Assembly (NCBI GenBank): GCA_017431945.1
Contig: JAFRJZ010000024.1
Location: 1 to 33,601, forward strand
Origin: Candidatus Saccharimonadota bacterium
GTDB taxonomy: Bacteria; Patescibacteriota; Saccharimonadia; Saccharimonadales; Saccharimonadaceae
Reading direction: 5' to 3'
Length of the DNA stretch: 33,601 nt
A program made the translations under genes and the position numbers. The notes under the pieces were generated by a model, which did no database searches, was not told the origin of the DNA, and saw only the letters and a list, made by a program, of their open reading frames with translations. How positions within the stretch are numbered: the stretch's first letter is position 1; every line of letters begins with the position of its first letter. This document shows positions 1 to 6,376 of the stretch, piece by piece.

Positions 1-318
1 GCTTCTACCAGCGCTACTACCAGCGAGTTCTATACTATGCTTAACAACTATATCTCTACTGGTACTTGGTCTAGCACTTACTGGACTGGCGTCACTACCA
101 CCAACTTTACCAACGCCCCTGTTTCTCTCGTGTTCTCAGGCTACTACTACGAAGGTTTGAGCGACCAGGGCGACTACGGCGTCTGGTGGTCGTCTACTGC
201 CTACGGTAGCTACTACGCGTACCTCTTGGACGCGGATAGCGATGGCTACGTGTACCCGCGCGACGGCAACCTTAAGAGCAACGGCTTCTCTATTAGGTGC
301 CTTATTCCTGGTGTGTAG
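1..318 (+). CDS. DGR target protein 1, C-terminal part of a FISUMP-domain surface protein (5' end outside window)
   Basis: The frame is open from base 1, so this is the 3' end of a longer gene. It encodes about 105 residues ending in SIRCLIPGV and a TAG stop. The WWSST and SIRC motifs, and its close match to the C-terminus of the complete gene at 31946-33370, identify the Fibrobacter succinogenes major paralogous (FISUMP) family. That fold is related to C-type lectin and formylglycine-generating-enzyme-like domains used by DGRs as diversified ligand-binding surfaces. The last two thirds is variable repeat VR1. The protein is probably exported and surface displayed, by analogy with the complete paralogue, whose N-terminus carries a signal peptide; the N-terminus here is not visible. 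It converges on the reverse transcriptase gene. The binding partner cannot be told from sequence. Confidence 0.88.
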   Translation, partial: ASTSATTSEFYTMLNNYISTGTWSSTYWTGVTTTNFTNAPVSLVFSGYYYEGLSDQGDYGVWWSSTAYGSYYAYLLDADSDGYVYPRDGNLKSNGFSIRCLIPGV

Positions 319-349
319 TAGTGGGGTTTGCCTTCTCCCCACTCCTCCC
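114..349 (+). repeat. DGR variable repeat VR1
   Basis: This aligns without gaps to the template repeat at 2614-2849 (offset exactly 2500). Between 114 and 341 I count 26 substitutions, at 142, 155, 161, 172, 175, 181, 182, 202, 206, 211, 214, 223, 224, 229, 235, 241, 247, 253, 262, 265, 266, 271, 272, 278, 286 and 287. All are adenine in TR and become T (12), G (12) or C (2) here. No C, G or T of TR is changed. This adenine-specific pattern is the hallmark of DGR mutagenic retrohoming. The last 54 nt (288-341) are identical to TR and include the coding end and stop, as expected for the initiation-of-mutagenic-homing region. Confidence 0.96.
321..342 (+). other. Hairpin just after the VR1 stop codon
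   Basis: Perfect 6-bp stem (GTGGGG 321-326 with CCCCAC 337-342) and a 10-nt loop, 2 nt after the stop codon. The same hairpin with a 5-bp stem plus G:T follows TR (2821-2842) and VR2 (33373-33394). In the Bordetella phage DGR a hairpin or cruciform just downstream of the VR promotes retrohoming. The same role here is inference. There is no U-tract, so it is not a typical terminator. Confidence 0.55.
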
Positions 350-411
350 TGGCAAGACCCAATGCACTGCTATGACGGGCTGGAAACCATGAGCTCCAGC
401 CTGTCTCCAAG

Positions 412-1581
412 CTACTTTTGTTTGCGTCGCTTGCGACGCAAACCGTTTACCATCAATTCATAATCTGAGAATTGATACTCCCAGCCCAGGCTCTCAAACA
501 CCGCCTGTTCTAATCTGCGAGCGTTGTAACATTTGAGGCGCCCCAAGTATGACACCAGCCCCGCCAAATCCGCCTCCGAGCCGTTCTGGGCTACCGCGCG
601 GGCGTTTTTGCGGAAATTCTTCACCAAGCGCTGGTCTGGGATGATATGATAAGGAGCCAAGCGTACACCCAGAAAGGGAATACCACGACTGAACGGTTGG
701 AGCGAGCATTTTTTCGGGTTCATTTTGAGCTTCATCCCCGCGAGGTAGTCTTTCATCAGCTCAATGTCGCGAAGCAACTGCGTGCGCTGGTCCATCCGCG
801 CCAGGACGATAAAATCATCCACATAGCGCCCGTAGCACTTGTAGCCTAAGTGCATGGTGACAAACCGGTCAAAATCATTAGTGTAAATATTGCTAATCAT
901 CTGGCTACTGTAATTACCAATTGGGAGCCCCACCCCCTCAGGCTGATTAAACAGGCTCTTGTGTTGTGGTAGGTAATTCCAATCGCTCTTCTTACCTCTG
1001 CGAATTGCCTTTTTGCAGGGGTCATCTAGCAATATCTGGTGCCAGAGAAAATCAGCGATACCGTATTCTTCGGTGGTGATTAGGCCTCGCCGAGATTGCC
1101 GGTTGAGCATCCGCATCGCACTTTTTACTAACTCCTGCCGGTCTAGTGAGTAGAAATAATTAGCAAAATCACCCTTAAACACCAAGATGTCCTCCTGAAA
1201 GTTGTTGCTGAGCTTGCGCGCCATCCCGTATATACGCAGTATCGCCTCATCTGTCCCCTTGTTTTTACGACAACTATACGAGTCATAAATCAGTTGGCGG
1301 TCTATAAACTGTTCTACATATTGTGCCAGTAGGTGGTGCGTCACCCTATCGGCAAAATTCGCCGCAAATATCTCTCGCACCACCGGCTTAAAGCAGATAA
1401 ATACGATACTCTTGCCCGGCGTATATTCGCGTGTATTGATGGCTTGCTCCAAGCGTTTTAGATTTTCAAACAAATACATTTCAAACTTATACTCATCTAC
1501 GGTGCTACGCTTGTGGCGCGCCGCTTCCTTATAAGCCCTGAGTAAATCGTGACACAGTTTGTCATTTACGAAGCTAAACAT
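412..1581 (-). CDS. DGR reverse transcriptase
   Basis: RNA-directed DNA polymerase that copies the TR RNA into cDNA, with misincorporation opposite adenine. In the 389-residue product I see the RT palm motifs in order: FKGDFANYF with catalytic Asp138, GLPIGNYSSQ at 218-227 (the motif-4 form typical of DGR RTs), RYVDD with Asp255/Asp256, then MNPKKCSL and GIPFLG (motifs 6-7). There is no maturase or endonuclease domain, and length and architecture fit DGR RTs rather than group II intron RTs. The start is ATG, overlapping the accessory gene's stop by 1 nt (TAATG) with AAGGAG just upstream, so translation is coupled. The C-terminus is basic (RRKRRKQK). The gene lies on the strand opposite to TR and both VRs. 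It looks intact. Confidence 0.95.
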   Translation of the reverse strand: MFSFVNDKLCHDLLRAYKEAARHKRSTVDEYKFEMYLFENLKRLEQAINTREYTPGKSIVFICFKPVVREIFAANFADRVTHHLLAQYVEQFIDRQLIYDSYSCRKNKGTDEAILRIYGMARKLSNNFQEDILVFKGDFANYFYSLDRQELVKSAMRMLNRQSRRGLITTEEYGIADFLWHQILLDDPCKKAIRRGKKSDWNYLPQHKSLFNQPEGVGLPIGNYSSQMISNIYTNDFDRFVTMHLGYKCYGRYVDDFIVLARMDQRTQLLRDIELMKDYLAGMKLKMNPKKCSLQPFSRGIPFLGVRLAPYHIIPDQRLVKNFRKNARAVAQNGSEADLAGLVSYLGRLKCYNARRLEQAVFESLGWEYQFSDYELMVNGLRRKRRKQK

Positions 1582-2375
1582 TACTTAGCTCCTTTTTTAT
1601 TGAGCTGTTTGGTGATTTTTTCTTGGAGGCTAACTAGCTCTTCGGCCGAGTTGGCAATAAATTTCATCGGTGCCTCGTGGGTGTTGAGCAAGAAATGAAG
1701 CCAGTTGAGTAACCAGTCTATATCGCGTTGAGCCTGTTCTAGGTATTCGCGTTCTGACATTTGCTCCTTAGCCATCGCTAGCCACCCCATATGGAGTGCA
1801 AACGCTTTTTTGCCCGCCTCCACCCCGTATAGTTCGCGGATGGCTGGGTTCATCCGGCGGACATGATCAATGATGCGGGTAGATACCAGACGGATATCGG
1901 TGAGGGCGGTGGGTTTTTTGATCTTGGGCTCCAAGTATTTATTAAGTTGCTCGCGCGCAGTTTCTTCCTTGTTGCGCCAGCGATTGATTTCAAGGCTAGA
2001 TACCGCTTGTGGTAGTTTGAATATTTTGATATACTGAGCGTTTTCGGGGTGGCGAGGCTGGATAGGTTTTAGCCCCAGCTCGGTGAGGCGCTGAGCGTAT
2101 TTGGTTTCAAAATCGCCAAACCTTAGTGTTCCCAGCCCAAACTTAGCAAAACTATCGGTATCCTTGCGAAGTGAGCCATGATAGTTAAGTCGGCTGGCGT
2201 AGAGGTTGATAAAAATCAGTGCTGAGTTGCCACCCATCAGGAGCCACTTGGGGTCGCTAGGCGAAGCATAAAAATACAGCTTGTCGTAGTTTTTCTTTTC
2301 TATATCCACTAGTTCGGTTTTGATATTTTTGATTTGGTCGCGCAAGGCTTTGCGACTGAGGTTTGATTTTGTCAT
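1581..2375 (-). CDS. DGR accessory protein (Avd-like C-terminal helices, possible MutS-like N-terminal part)
   Basis: 264 residues, first gene of a two-gene operon with the RT (1-nt overlap). The C-terminal part, about 155-258, is predicted helical, with amphipathic segments (TDIRLVSTRIIDHVRR, QAQRDIDWLLNWLHFLL, EELVSLQEKITKQL). This is the size and position expected of an Avd-type four-helix-bundle accessory protein that binds RT and TR RNA. The N-terminal part, about 25-125, contains FGLGTLRFGDFE (GDF-E at 87-90), loosely resembling the GDFYE motif of MutS mismatch-recognition domains. MutS-like DGR accessory proteins are known from other lineages. Position and operon support the accessory role well. 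The domain assignments are weak visual inferences. An AAGG-containing stretch lies shortly before the ATG. Confidence 0.72.
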   Translation of the reverse strand: MTKSNLSRKALRDQIKNIKTELVDIEKKNYDKLYFYASPSDPKWLLMGGNSALIFINLYASRLNYHGSLRKDTDSFAKFGLGTLRFGDFETKYAQRLTELGLKPIQPRHPENAQYIKIFKLPQAVSSLEINRWRNKEETAREQLNKYLEPKIKKPTALTDIRLVSTRIIDHVRRMNPAIRELYGVEAGKKAFALHMGWLAMAKEQMSEREYLEQAQRDIDWLLNWLHFLLNTHEAPMKFIANSAEELVSLQEKITKQLNKKGAK

Positions 2376-2400
2376 TTTTAGTACCTTCGATTAATTTAGT

Positions 2401-2456
2401 ATTGTATTTCTATTTCATCTCAAAATCTTTATTTTTTAAAGGTTAAGCGATATAAT
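2401..2456. promoter_or_regulatory. Putative divergent promoters for the RT operon (-) and TR RNA (+)
   Basis: On the plus strand a TATAAT lies at 2451-2456, which would start a transcript near 2463, running through the leader into TR. On the minus strand TACAAT (complement of 2401-2406) lies 25 nt before the accessory ATG. Neither has a clear -35 box. The assignment rests on -10 matches and on the need for TR to be transcribed rightward, in the same sense as VR. Confidence 0.45.
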
Positions 2457-2613
2457 GTGAGTAGGGATTGTCAATCTGCTTTGTTGAGCCAGAGCCTCTT
2501 CAAAGCGGAAAAACTAGGGAGGAGTTCAGGAAAGTCCTCGCTTATAGCGTGGCTAATCAGCTTTTGCATCCCGAGGGGTGTTGAAGCATCTAAACTTTCC
2601 TGGGATTTGCGTT
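2457..2613 (+). ncRNA. Structured 5' leader of the DGR template RNA
   Basis: Non-coding stretch between a predicted -10 box and TR. It can form a hairpin from GCTTTG 2478-2483 with CAAAGC 2501-2506. It can also form a larger element closed by a perfect 9-bp pairing, 2527-2535 with 2594-2602, that encloses CCTCG 2536-2540 with CGAGG 2572-2576. The second helix ends only about 12 nt before TR homology begins. DGR template RNAs need flanking RNA for RT/accessory binding and cDNA priming. That this leader does the job is inference from position and pairing. Confidence 0.5.
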
Positions 2614-2868
2614 CGCCCCTGTTTCTCTCGTGTTCTCAGGCAACTACTACGAAGATTTGAACGACCAGGGCAACAACGGCAACTGGTGGTCGTCTACTGC
2701 CAACGATAGCAACAACGCGTACAACTTGAACGCGAATAGCAATGGCAACGTGAACCCGCGCAACAACAACAATAAGAACAACGGCAACTCTATTAGGTGC
2801 CTTATTCCTGGTGTGTAGTAGTGGGGTTTGCCTTCTCCCCATTCCTCCCGCCCTCAATCCCTCAGGAG
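2614..2868 (+). repeat. DGR template repeat TR
   Basis: Donor sequence for mutagenesis. It is gap-free against VR1 (114-349), and 2782-2868 is identical to VR2 33334-33420. The core 2641-2790 is adenine-rich (about 56 A by my count), and read in the VR frame it is dominated by Asn codons (21, nearly all AAC), the codon that gives the widest amino-acid range when its two A positions are randomised. Non-mutable scaffold codons (WWSST, SIRCLIPGV) are kept. The frame is open from 2630 to a TAG at 2818, but it has no ribosome binding site or signal peptide and should be read as template, not gene. It lies divergent to the accessory/RT operon. Confidence 0.96.
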
Positions 2869-2909
2869 CAGAAAAAGCCACTTTTTCTCCCCCTCAACCT
2901 TAATTCTTA

Positions 2910-2918
2910 TGTTATAAT
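2910..2918 (+). promoter_or_regulatory. Extended -10 promoter (TGTTATAAT)
   Basis: TG-T-TATAAT located 24 nt before the ATG at 2943. An AAGGA ribosome binding site lies at 2931-2935. It would drive the membrane protein gene that follows TR. Confidence 0.7.
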
Positions 2919-2942
2919 AGATATATAAGCAAGGAAATTTTT

Positions 2943-3746
2943 ATGGATTCAAAAGAAAATAGTTCTAATTCTAAATGGGATAAGCTATCCGAATTTGACC
3001 CTATCCCCAACGAACAGGCTCCCGTTGCCCCCATGCAGACTGTCGTTGCTACTCCCGCCGTAGAGCCACTACACGCTCCCGAACCTCAGTCTCAGCAGCC
3101 CGTCCCTACTCCACCCCCAGTGGACTATAACAAGCAAATGAAGACCTCTAAAACCATCTCTATCGTCATGGGTATTCTCGCTGCCGTCTTTCTCTGTGTT
3201 GGCGTTGGCGGTGTATTACTCGCTCTTGCTGCTAATAATACTATTAATCAGCAAGACGAGGTTATCTCTACCCAAGAAGAAATCATTGACAAAGTCGCTG
3301 AAGTCATGGATGTTGAAGCCATTAATACTATCGACGATCTCCCCACTCTCGCTCCTACCACTGGCTATATTTATATTAGTGACTGGGGCATTAAGATACA
3401 AGTTCCTGAGGGTATTAACACCGTCAGTTATATTCTTAATGCTAACTATCGCCCCTCCATCTGCTTTAACGCTAACGACGCCGGCCTTCAATACTTGCCT
3501 GACTTTGCCAACATCGCCAAGAATCCTGGCGGTATGGGTTGCCTCACTCGGGTCGCCGTCACCGAGGGTAACGCCGATAGCAACGGCAACAGTTTTGGCG
3601 AACAAGTCTTTACTAGCGACGGCTATAATTATTTCTATACTCTACCCCGCGTTTATAGCACCGAGCCCGCCGACCAAGGCATTGAGAACTCCATTATCAA
3701 CATTATCAAAACCATGCTCACCAAAAATGTCTCCGCATACAAGTAA
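2943..3746 (+). CDS. Hypothetical single-pass membrane protein
   Basis: 267 residues, family not recognised. The N-terminal 65 residues are hydrophilic and rich in Pro, Gln, Ala and Val (APVAPMQ, PQSQQPVPTPPPV). One transmembrane segment follows at about 71-96 (ISIVMGILAAVFLCVGVGGV). The next stretch (INQQDEVISTQEEIIDKVAEVM) suggests a short coiled coil, and the C-terminal 130 residues form a polar, probably extracellular domain with two Cys (RPSICF, GMGCLTR) that could form a disulfide. The topology is probably N-in/C-out from the basic residues before the segment. ATG start with AAGGA 8 nt upstream. It resembles in layout the protein at 15170-16027 (Pro/Ala-rich N-terminus, one membrane segment, polar domain). 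It is separately transcribed from ribonuclease Y. Confidence 0.85.
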   Translation: MDSKENSSNSKWDKLSEFDPIPNEQAPVAPMQTVVATPAVEPLHAPEPQSQQPVPTPPPVDYNKQMKTSKTISIVMGILAAVFLCVGVGGVLLALAANNTINQQDEVISTQEEIIDKVAEVMDVEAINTIDDLPTLAPTTGYIYISDWGIKIQVPEGINTVSYILNANYRPSICFNANDAGLQYLPDFANIAKNPGGMGCLTRVAVTEGNADSNGNSFGEQVFTSDGYNYFYTLPRVYSTEPADQGIENSIINIIKTMLTKNVSAYK

Positions 3747-3751
3747 AAGTG

Positions 3752-3760
3752 TGATATAAT
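3752..3760 (+). promoter_or_regulatory. Extended -10 promoter of rny (TGATATAAT)
   Basis: TG-A-TATAAT, predicting a start near 3767 and a leader of about 70 nt before the ATG at 3839. Confidence 0.7.
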
Positions 3761-3800
3761 AGATACGGAATTTTATTAATTTATAATTATTTGTTAACCC

Positions 3801-3824
3801 GTTGATATAGAGAAAAATATCAAC
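3801..3824 (+). promoter_or_regulatory. Hairpin in the rny 5' leader
   Basis: Perfect 8-bp inverted repeat (GTTGATAT 3801-3808 with ATATCAAC 3817-3824) directly before the purine-rich AGAGGAAT ribosome binding region. It could affect leader stability or ribosome access. Confidence 0.4.
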
Positions 3825-3838
3825 AAGAAAAGAGGAAT

Positions 3839-5356
3839 ATGGAAATAGCTGCAATTATCATCGCCGCTGTCGCGGGTCTTGGTGTAGGTGTTGGTGGGAT
3901 TTTTGCCTACAACAAGCGTAACGAAAACGGTGGCAAAAACAAAGCCGACGATCTCATCCGCAAAGCCAAACACGAGGCTTCTGAGATTGTTTTAAAAGCC
4001 AAAAAAGAAGCTGGCGAAATCAGCGAGAAATCTCGCCATGAAGAGTCTGAGCACCGTCGCGAATGGAAAAAGACTGAGAATCGCCTAGCCGAGCGCGAAA
4101 CTGCTCTTGATAATAAACTCGATCAAATTGAGAAAAAATCCGAAAAACTCGTCAAACAAGAAAAGGAAATTGACGAACTCAAAAACGAGATTCGCGATAT
4201 CCGCACCAAGCAACAAGATAAACTCGAAAAAATCGCTGGCCTCACCAAGCAAGACGCCCGCGACAAACTCATCCAGATGACCGAGCGCGACATCAAGCGC
4301 GACCTTGTCAACCTCGTCGCCAAAGAGCAAAAAGAAATCCAACACGATGTTGATGAAACCGCCCAATCTATCTTGCTTACCGCTATGGAGCGCATGTCTT
4401 CCGAGGTCACTGCCGACCGCACTGTCACCGCTCTCAAACTCCCTGATGATGATATCAAAGGCCGTATTATCGGTAAAGAAGGTCGCAACATTCAGGCTTT
4501 GCAGCGCGCTACTGGTGTTGATATCTTAGTTGATGACACTCCAGGCATGGTGGTTTTGTCTAGTTTTGATCCGGTGCGTCGCCAAGTTGCACGCTACGCT
4601 TTGGAGCGCCTGATGAAAGATGGCCGCATTAACCCTTCGTCTATTGAGTCCGCTGTCCAGAAGGCCGAAAAAGAAATTGAAAAAGAAATCGTCCGCGCCG
4701 GCGAAGACGCCGCTCGCGAGGTCGGCGTTGTTGGCATTCCCCGCGAGATTTTGCATTTGCTCGGCGAACTCAAATTCCGTACCAGTTATGGCCAAAATGT
4801 CCTCTTGCATTCCATTGAGATGGCTCATATCGCCGGCATGATTGCCGAAGAAATCGGCGCCGACAAGCGCATCACTAAGACTGCTACTCTGCTCCACGAT
4901 GTCGGCAAGGCTGTCACTCACAAGATTGAGGGCAAACACGCCGAAATCGGCGCCGAGCTCGCCAAGAAATACGGCATGAGCGACGAAATTGTCCACGCCA
5001 TGGCCGCTCATCATAATGATATTGAGCCTACCACTCCCGAGGCCGTCATTGTCAAGATTGTTGATGCTATCTCGGCCGCTCGCCCGGGCGCTCGCAACAT
5101 CTCTGCCGAGAATTTCGCCGAGCGTATGCGCGACCTTGAAAATATCGCTACCAGCTTCCCCGGTATTGATAAAGCCTTTGCTATCTCGGCTGGTCGCGAA
5201 ATTCGCGTTATCGTTGAGCCTCACCAGATTGATGACCTCTCGGCTCTCAAACTCGCCCGCGACATTGCCAACAAAATTGAAGCTACCATGAGCTACCCCG
5301 GCATCATCAAGGTCAATGTCATCCGCGAGACTCGCGCTATAGAATATGCTAAGTAG
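3839..5356 (+). CDS. rny: Ribonuclease Y
   Basis: Membrane-anchored endoribonuclease that starts mRNA decay. The 505-residue product has the full RNase Y layout: an N-terminal transmembrane helix (about 3-24), a long charged coiled coil (about 30-190, rich in KKEAGEISEK-type repeats), a KH RNA-binding domain with GRIIGKEGRNIQ (about 210-222), and a metal-dependent HD domain with HSIEMAHIAG and the catalytic His353-Asp354 (LLHDVGK), followed by AAHHND. Length matches the family (about 510-520). ATG start with AGAGG upstream, behind a leader of about 70 nt with a hairpin. The next gene overlaps its end by 11 nt, suggesting cotranscription. Confidence 0.97.
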   Translation: MEIAAIIIAAVAGLGVGVGGIFAYNKRNENGGKNKADDLIRKAKHEASEIVLKAKKEAGEISEKSRHEESEHRREWKKTENRLAERETALDNKLDQIEKKSEKLVKQEKEIDELKNEIRDIRTKQQDKLEKIAGLTKQDARDKLIQMTERDIKRDLVNLVAKEQKEIQHDVDETAQSILLTAMERMSSEVTADRTVTALKLPDDDIKGRIIGKEGRNIQALQRATGVDILVDDTPGMVVLSSFDPVRRQVARYALERLMKDGRINPSSIESAVQKAEKEIEKEIVRAGEDAAREVGVVGIPREILHLLGELKFRTSYGQNVLLHSIEMAHIAGMIAEEIGADKRITKTATLLHDVGKAVTHKIEGKHAEIGAELAKKYGMSDEIVHAMAAHHNDIEPTTPEAVIVKIVDAISAARPGARNISAENFAERMRDLENIATSFPGIDKAFAISAGREIRVIVEPHQIDDLSALKLARDIANKIEATMSYPGIIKVNVIRETRAIEYAK

Positions 5357-5915
5357 TGACTTTGCCGAGTGGGTTAATAGTTTCGGCATCTTTGGTCCAT
5401 TAATGTATATTATGGCCCAAATTTTACAAATGGTCATTGCTCCCATTCCCGGCCAAGTCATTACTGCTACTGGCGGTTATCTATTTGGTTGGTGGGGTAT
5501 CCTTTGGACGCTCATCGGCACCGCCATCGGTGGCTTTATCGTTTTTTGGCTTGCGCGCAAATTCGGTCGCCCGCTCATTGAGAAATTCTTCAAAAAATCT
5601 TCCATTAACAAGTTTGAATTTATTTTCAATAAAAACGCTACTTTTATTATTTTTATCATCTTCTTACTCCCTGGCCTCCCTGATGATTTAATTTGTTTTA
5701 TGGCTGGCCTCACCAAAGTTCCTATTAAAACCCTCGTTATTATATTATTATTAGGCCATTTGCCTTCTATCGTTGTCACTAATTACATCGGTGCTGGCCT
5801 CGACGACGCCAATCTCATGCCTGTTGTAATTACTACCATAGTAGTTGTAATTATTTTCGCGCTCTGTATCTGGCAAAAAGAGCGCATCATCAATTTTCTC
5901 TCAAAAACCTCTTGA
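5346..5915 (+). CDS. VTT-domain (DedA/TVP38-like) membrane protein
   Basis: 189 residues with about five hydrophobic segments. The segment after the first helix carries the signature region of VTT/SNARE-associated proteins: APIPGQVITATGGYLFG (about 37-53), then GTAIGGFIVFWLARKFGRP (about 59-77). LLPGLPDDLICFMAGL (about 106-121) matches the second conserved helical hairpin. Members of this family act in membrane homeostasis, including lipid-carrier transport in some bacteria. The substrate here is unknown. The start ATG lies inside the last codons of rny (11-nt overlap), so translation is probably coupled. The stop codon TGA is part of the next gene's -35 box. Confidence 0.88.
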   Translation: MLSSDFAEWVNSFGIFGPLMYIMAQILQMVIAPIPGQVITATGGYLFGWWGILWTLIGTAIGGFIVFWLARKFGRPLIEKFFKKSSINKFEFIFNKNATFIIFIIFLLPGLPDDLICFMAGLTKVPIKTLVIILLLGHLPSIVVTNYIGAGLDDANLMPVVITTIVVVIIFALCIWQKERIINFLSKTS

Positions 5916-5940
5916 CATTTTATGTCTGAGGTCATAAGAT
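5912..5940 (+). promoter_or_regulatory. Sigma-70-type promoter TTGACA-17-TAAGAT
   Basis: Perfect -35 TTGACA at 5912-5917, 17-nt spacer, -10 TAAGAT at 5935-5940, placing the start near 5947. The -35 box overlaps the stop codon of the VTT gene. It drives the small gene at 5970, which has a strong AAAGGAGG site. Confidence 0.75.
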
Positions 5941-5969
5941 AGAAACAGATACTAATTAAAGGAGGAAAT

Positions 5970-6173
5970 ATGGCCTATCAACATACCAATAGTAAAGGAA
6001 TTGTCTACTATCTTCGCAAGATGGATGTCGTACTTCGTGGCGGTAAGCAACAGACTATTTACTTCTTCACCAAGGAAGAAAACGGTGGCAAAGGCACCCC
6101 TTGTGACCTTCCAGCCGATCGTGTCGTCAATGAAAACCCACGCAACGGTTTCTTGACCCTCAAGAAGAAATAA
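5970..6173 (+). CDS. Small basic protein of unknown function
   Basis: 67 residues, highly polar and Lys-rich, ending LKKK. No signal peptide, membrane segment or known motif. Sequence features are two aromatic-rich stretches (IVYYLRKMDVVLRGG, IYFFTKEENGG) and one Cys (TPCDLPADRVV), which suggest a small folded beta-rich cytoplasmic protein. It has its own strong promoter, a near-perfect Shine-Dalgarno (AAAGGAGG, 6-7 nt before ATG) and its own terminator, so it is probably expressed at a high level as a single gene. I believe similar short proteins occur across Saccharibacteria, but I cannot verify that here and do not know a function. Confidence 0.8.
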   Translation: MAYQHTNSKGIVYYLRKMDVVLRGGKQQTIYFFTKEENGGKGTPCDLPADRVVNENPRNGFLTLKKK

Positions 6174-6191
6174 TCATCAATTATGATATTA

Positions 6192-6223
6192 AAATTGCCC
6201 TCGTTTCTCGAGGGTAATTTTTT
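6192..6223 (+). terminator. Rho-independent terminator
   Basis: 12-bp stem with one G:T pair, 6192-6203 with 6209-6220 (core CCCTCG/CGAGGG), 5-nt loop, then T-run to 6223. It ends the small gene and abuts the 3' end of the opposing tRNA-Pro. Confidence 0.9.
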
Positions 6224-6298
6224 GGTCGGGGCGACAGGACTTGAACCTGCGACCTCTGCGTCCCAAACGCAGCGCGCTACCAACTGTGCCACGCCCCG
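6223..6298 (-). tRNA. tRNA-Pro (anticodon TGG)
   Basis: 76 nt with encoded CCA. Acceptor CGGGGCG/CGCCCCG with the C1-G72 pair typical of proline tRNAs. Anticodon stem CTGCG/CGCAG with loop TTTGGGA (TGG). T arm GCAGG-TTCAAGT-CCTGT. It faces the small gene's terminator. No promoter was checked on the minus strand beyond 6300. Confidence 0.95.
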
Positions 6299-6338
6299 TC
6301 TCATAAATTATAGCACACTTTTTATTTTATCTAAATAG

Positions 6339-6347
6339 TGCTATAAT
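6339..6347 (+). promoter_or_regulatory. Extended -10 promoter of ftsH (TGCTATAAT)
   Basis: TG-C-TATAAT located 29 nt before the GTG start at 6377. Ribosome binding site AAGGAG at 6363-6368. Confidence 0.7.
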
Positions 6348-6376
6348 ATATAGATATTATTTAAGGAGTTTTTATC

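Noticed and set aside
378-401. Hairpin GGCTGGA/TCCAGCC as terminator of the RT gene
   Set aside because: It has a 7-bp stem and is near the RT stop, but no T-run follows on the minus strand, so I do not call a terminator.
2527-2540. Short match to the GAGGAAAGTCC-type conserved element of RNase P RNA
   Set aside because: The remaining conserved RNase P regions are absent, and the stretch takes part in a local helix. I consider the match coincidental.
2630-2818. TR open frame as a small Asn-rich protein gene
   Set aside because: It is the template repeat. There is no ribosome binding site, the frame is explained by its origin from the FISUMP gene, and the Asn richness reflects mutable adenines.
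3196-3759. 187-residue hydrophobic frame overlapping the membrane protein gene
   Set aside because: It is an out-of-frame shadow of 2943-3746, which has the ribosome binding site and promoter.
4526-5461. 311-residue minus-strand frame across rny
   Set aside because: Antisense shadow of the RNase Y gene, whose domains are all recognisable on the plus strand.
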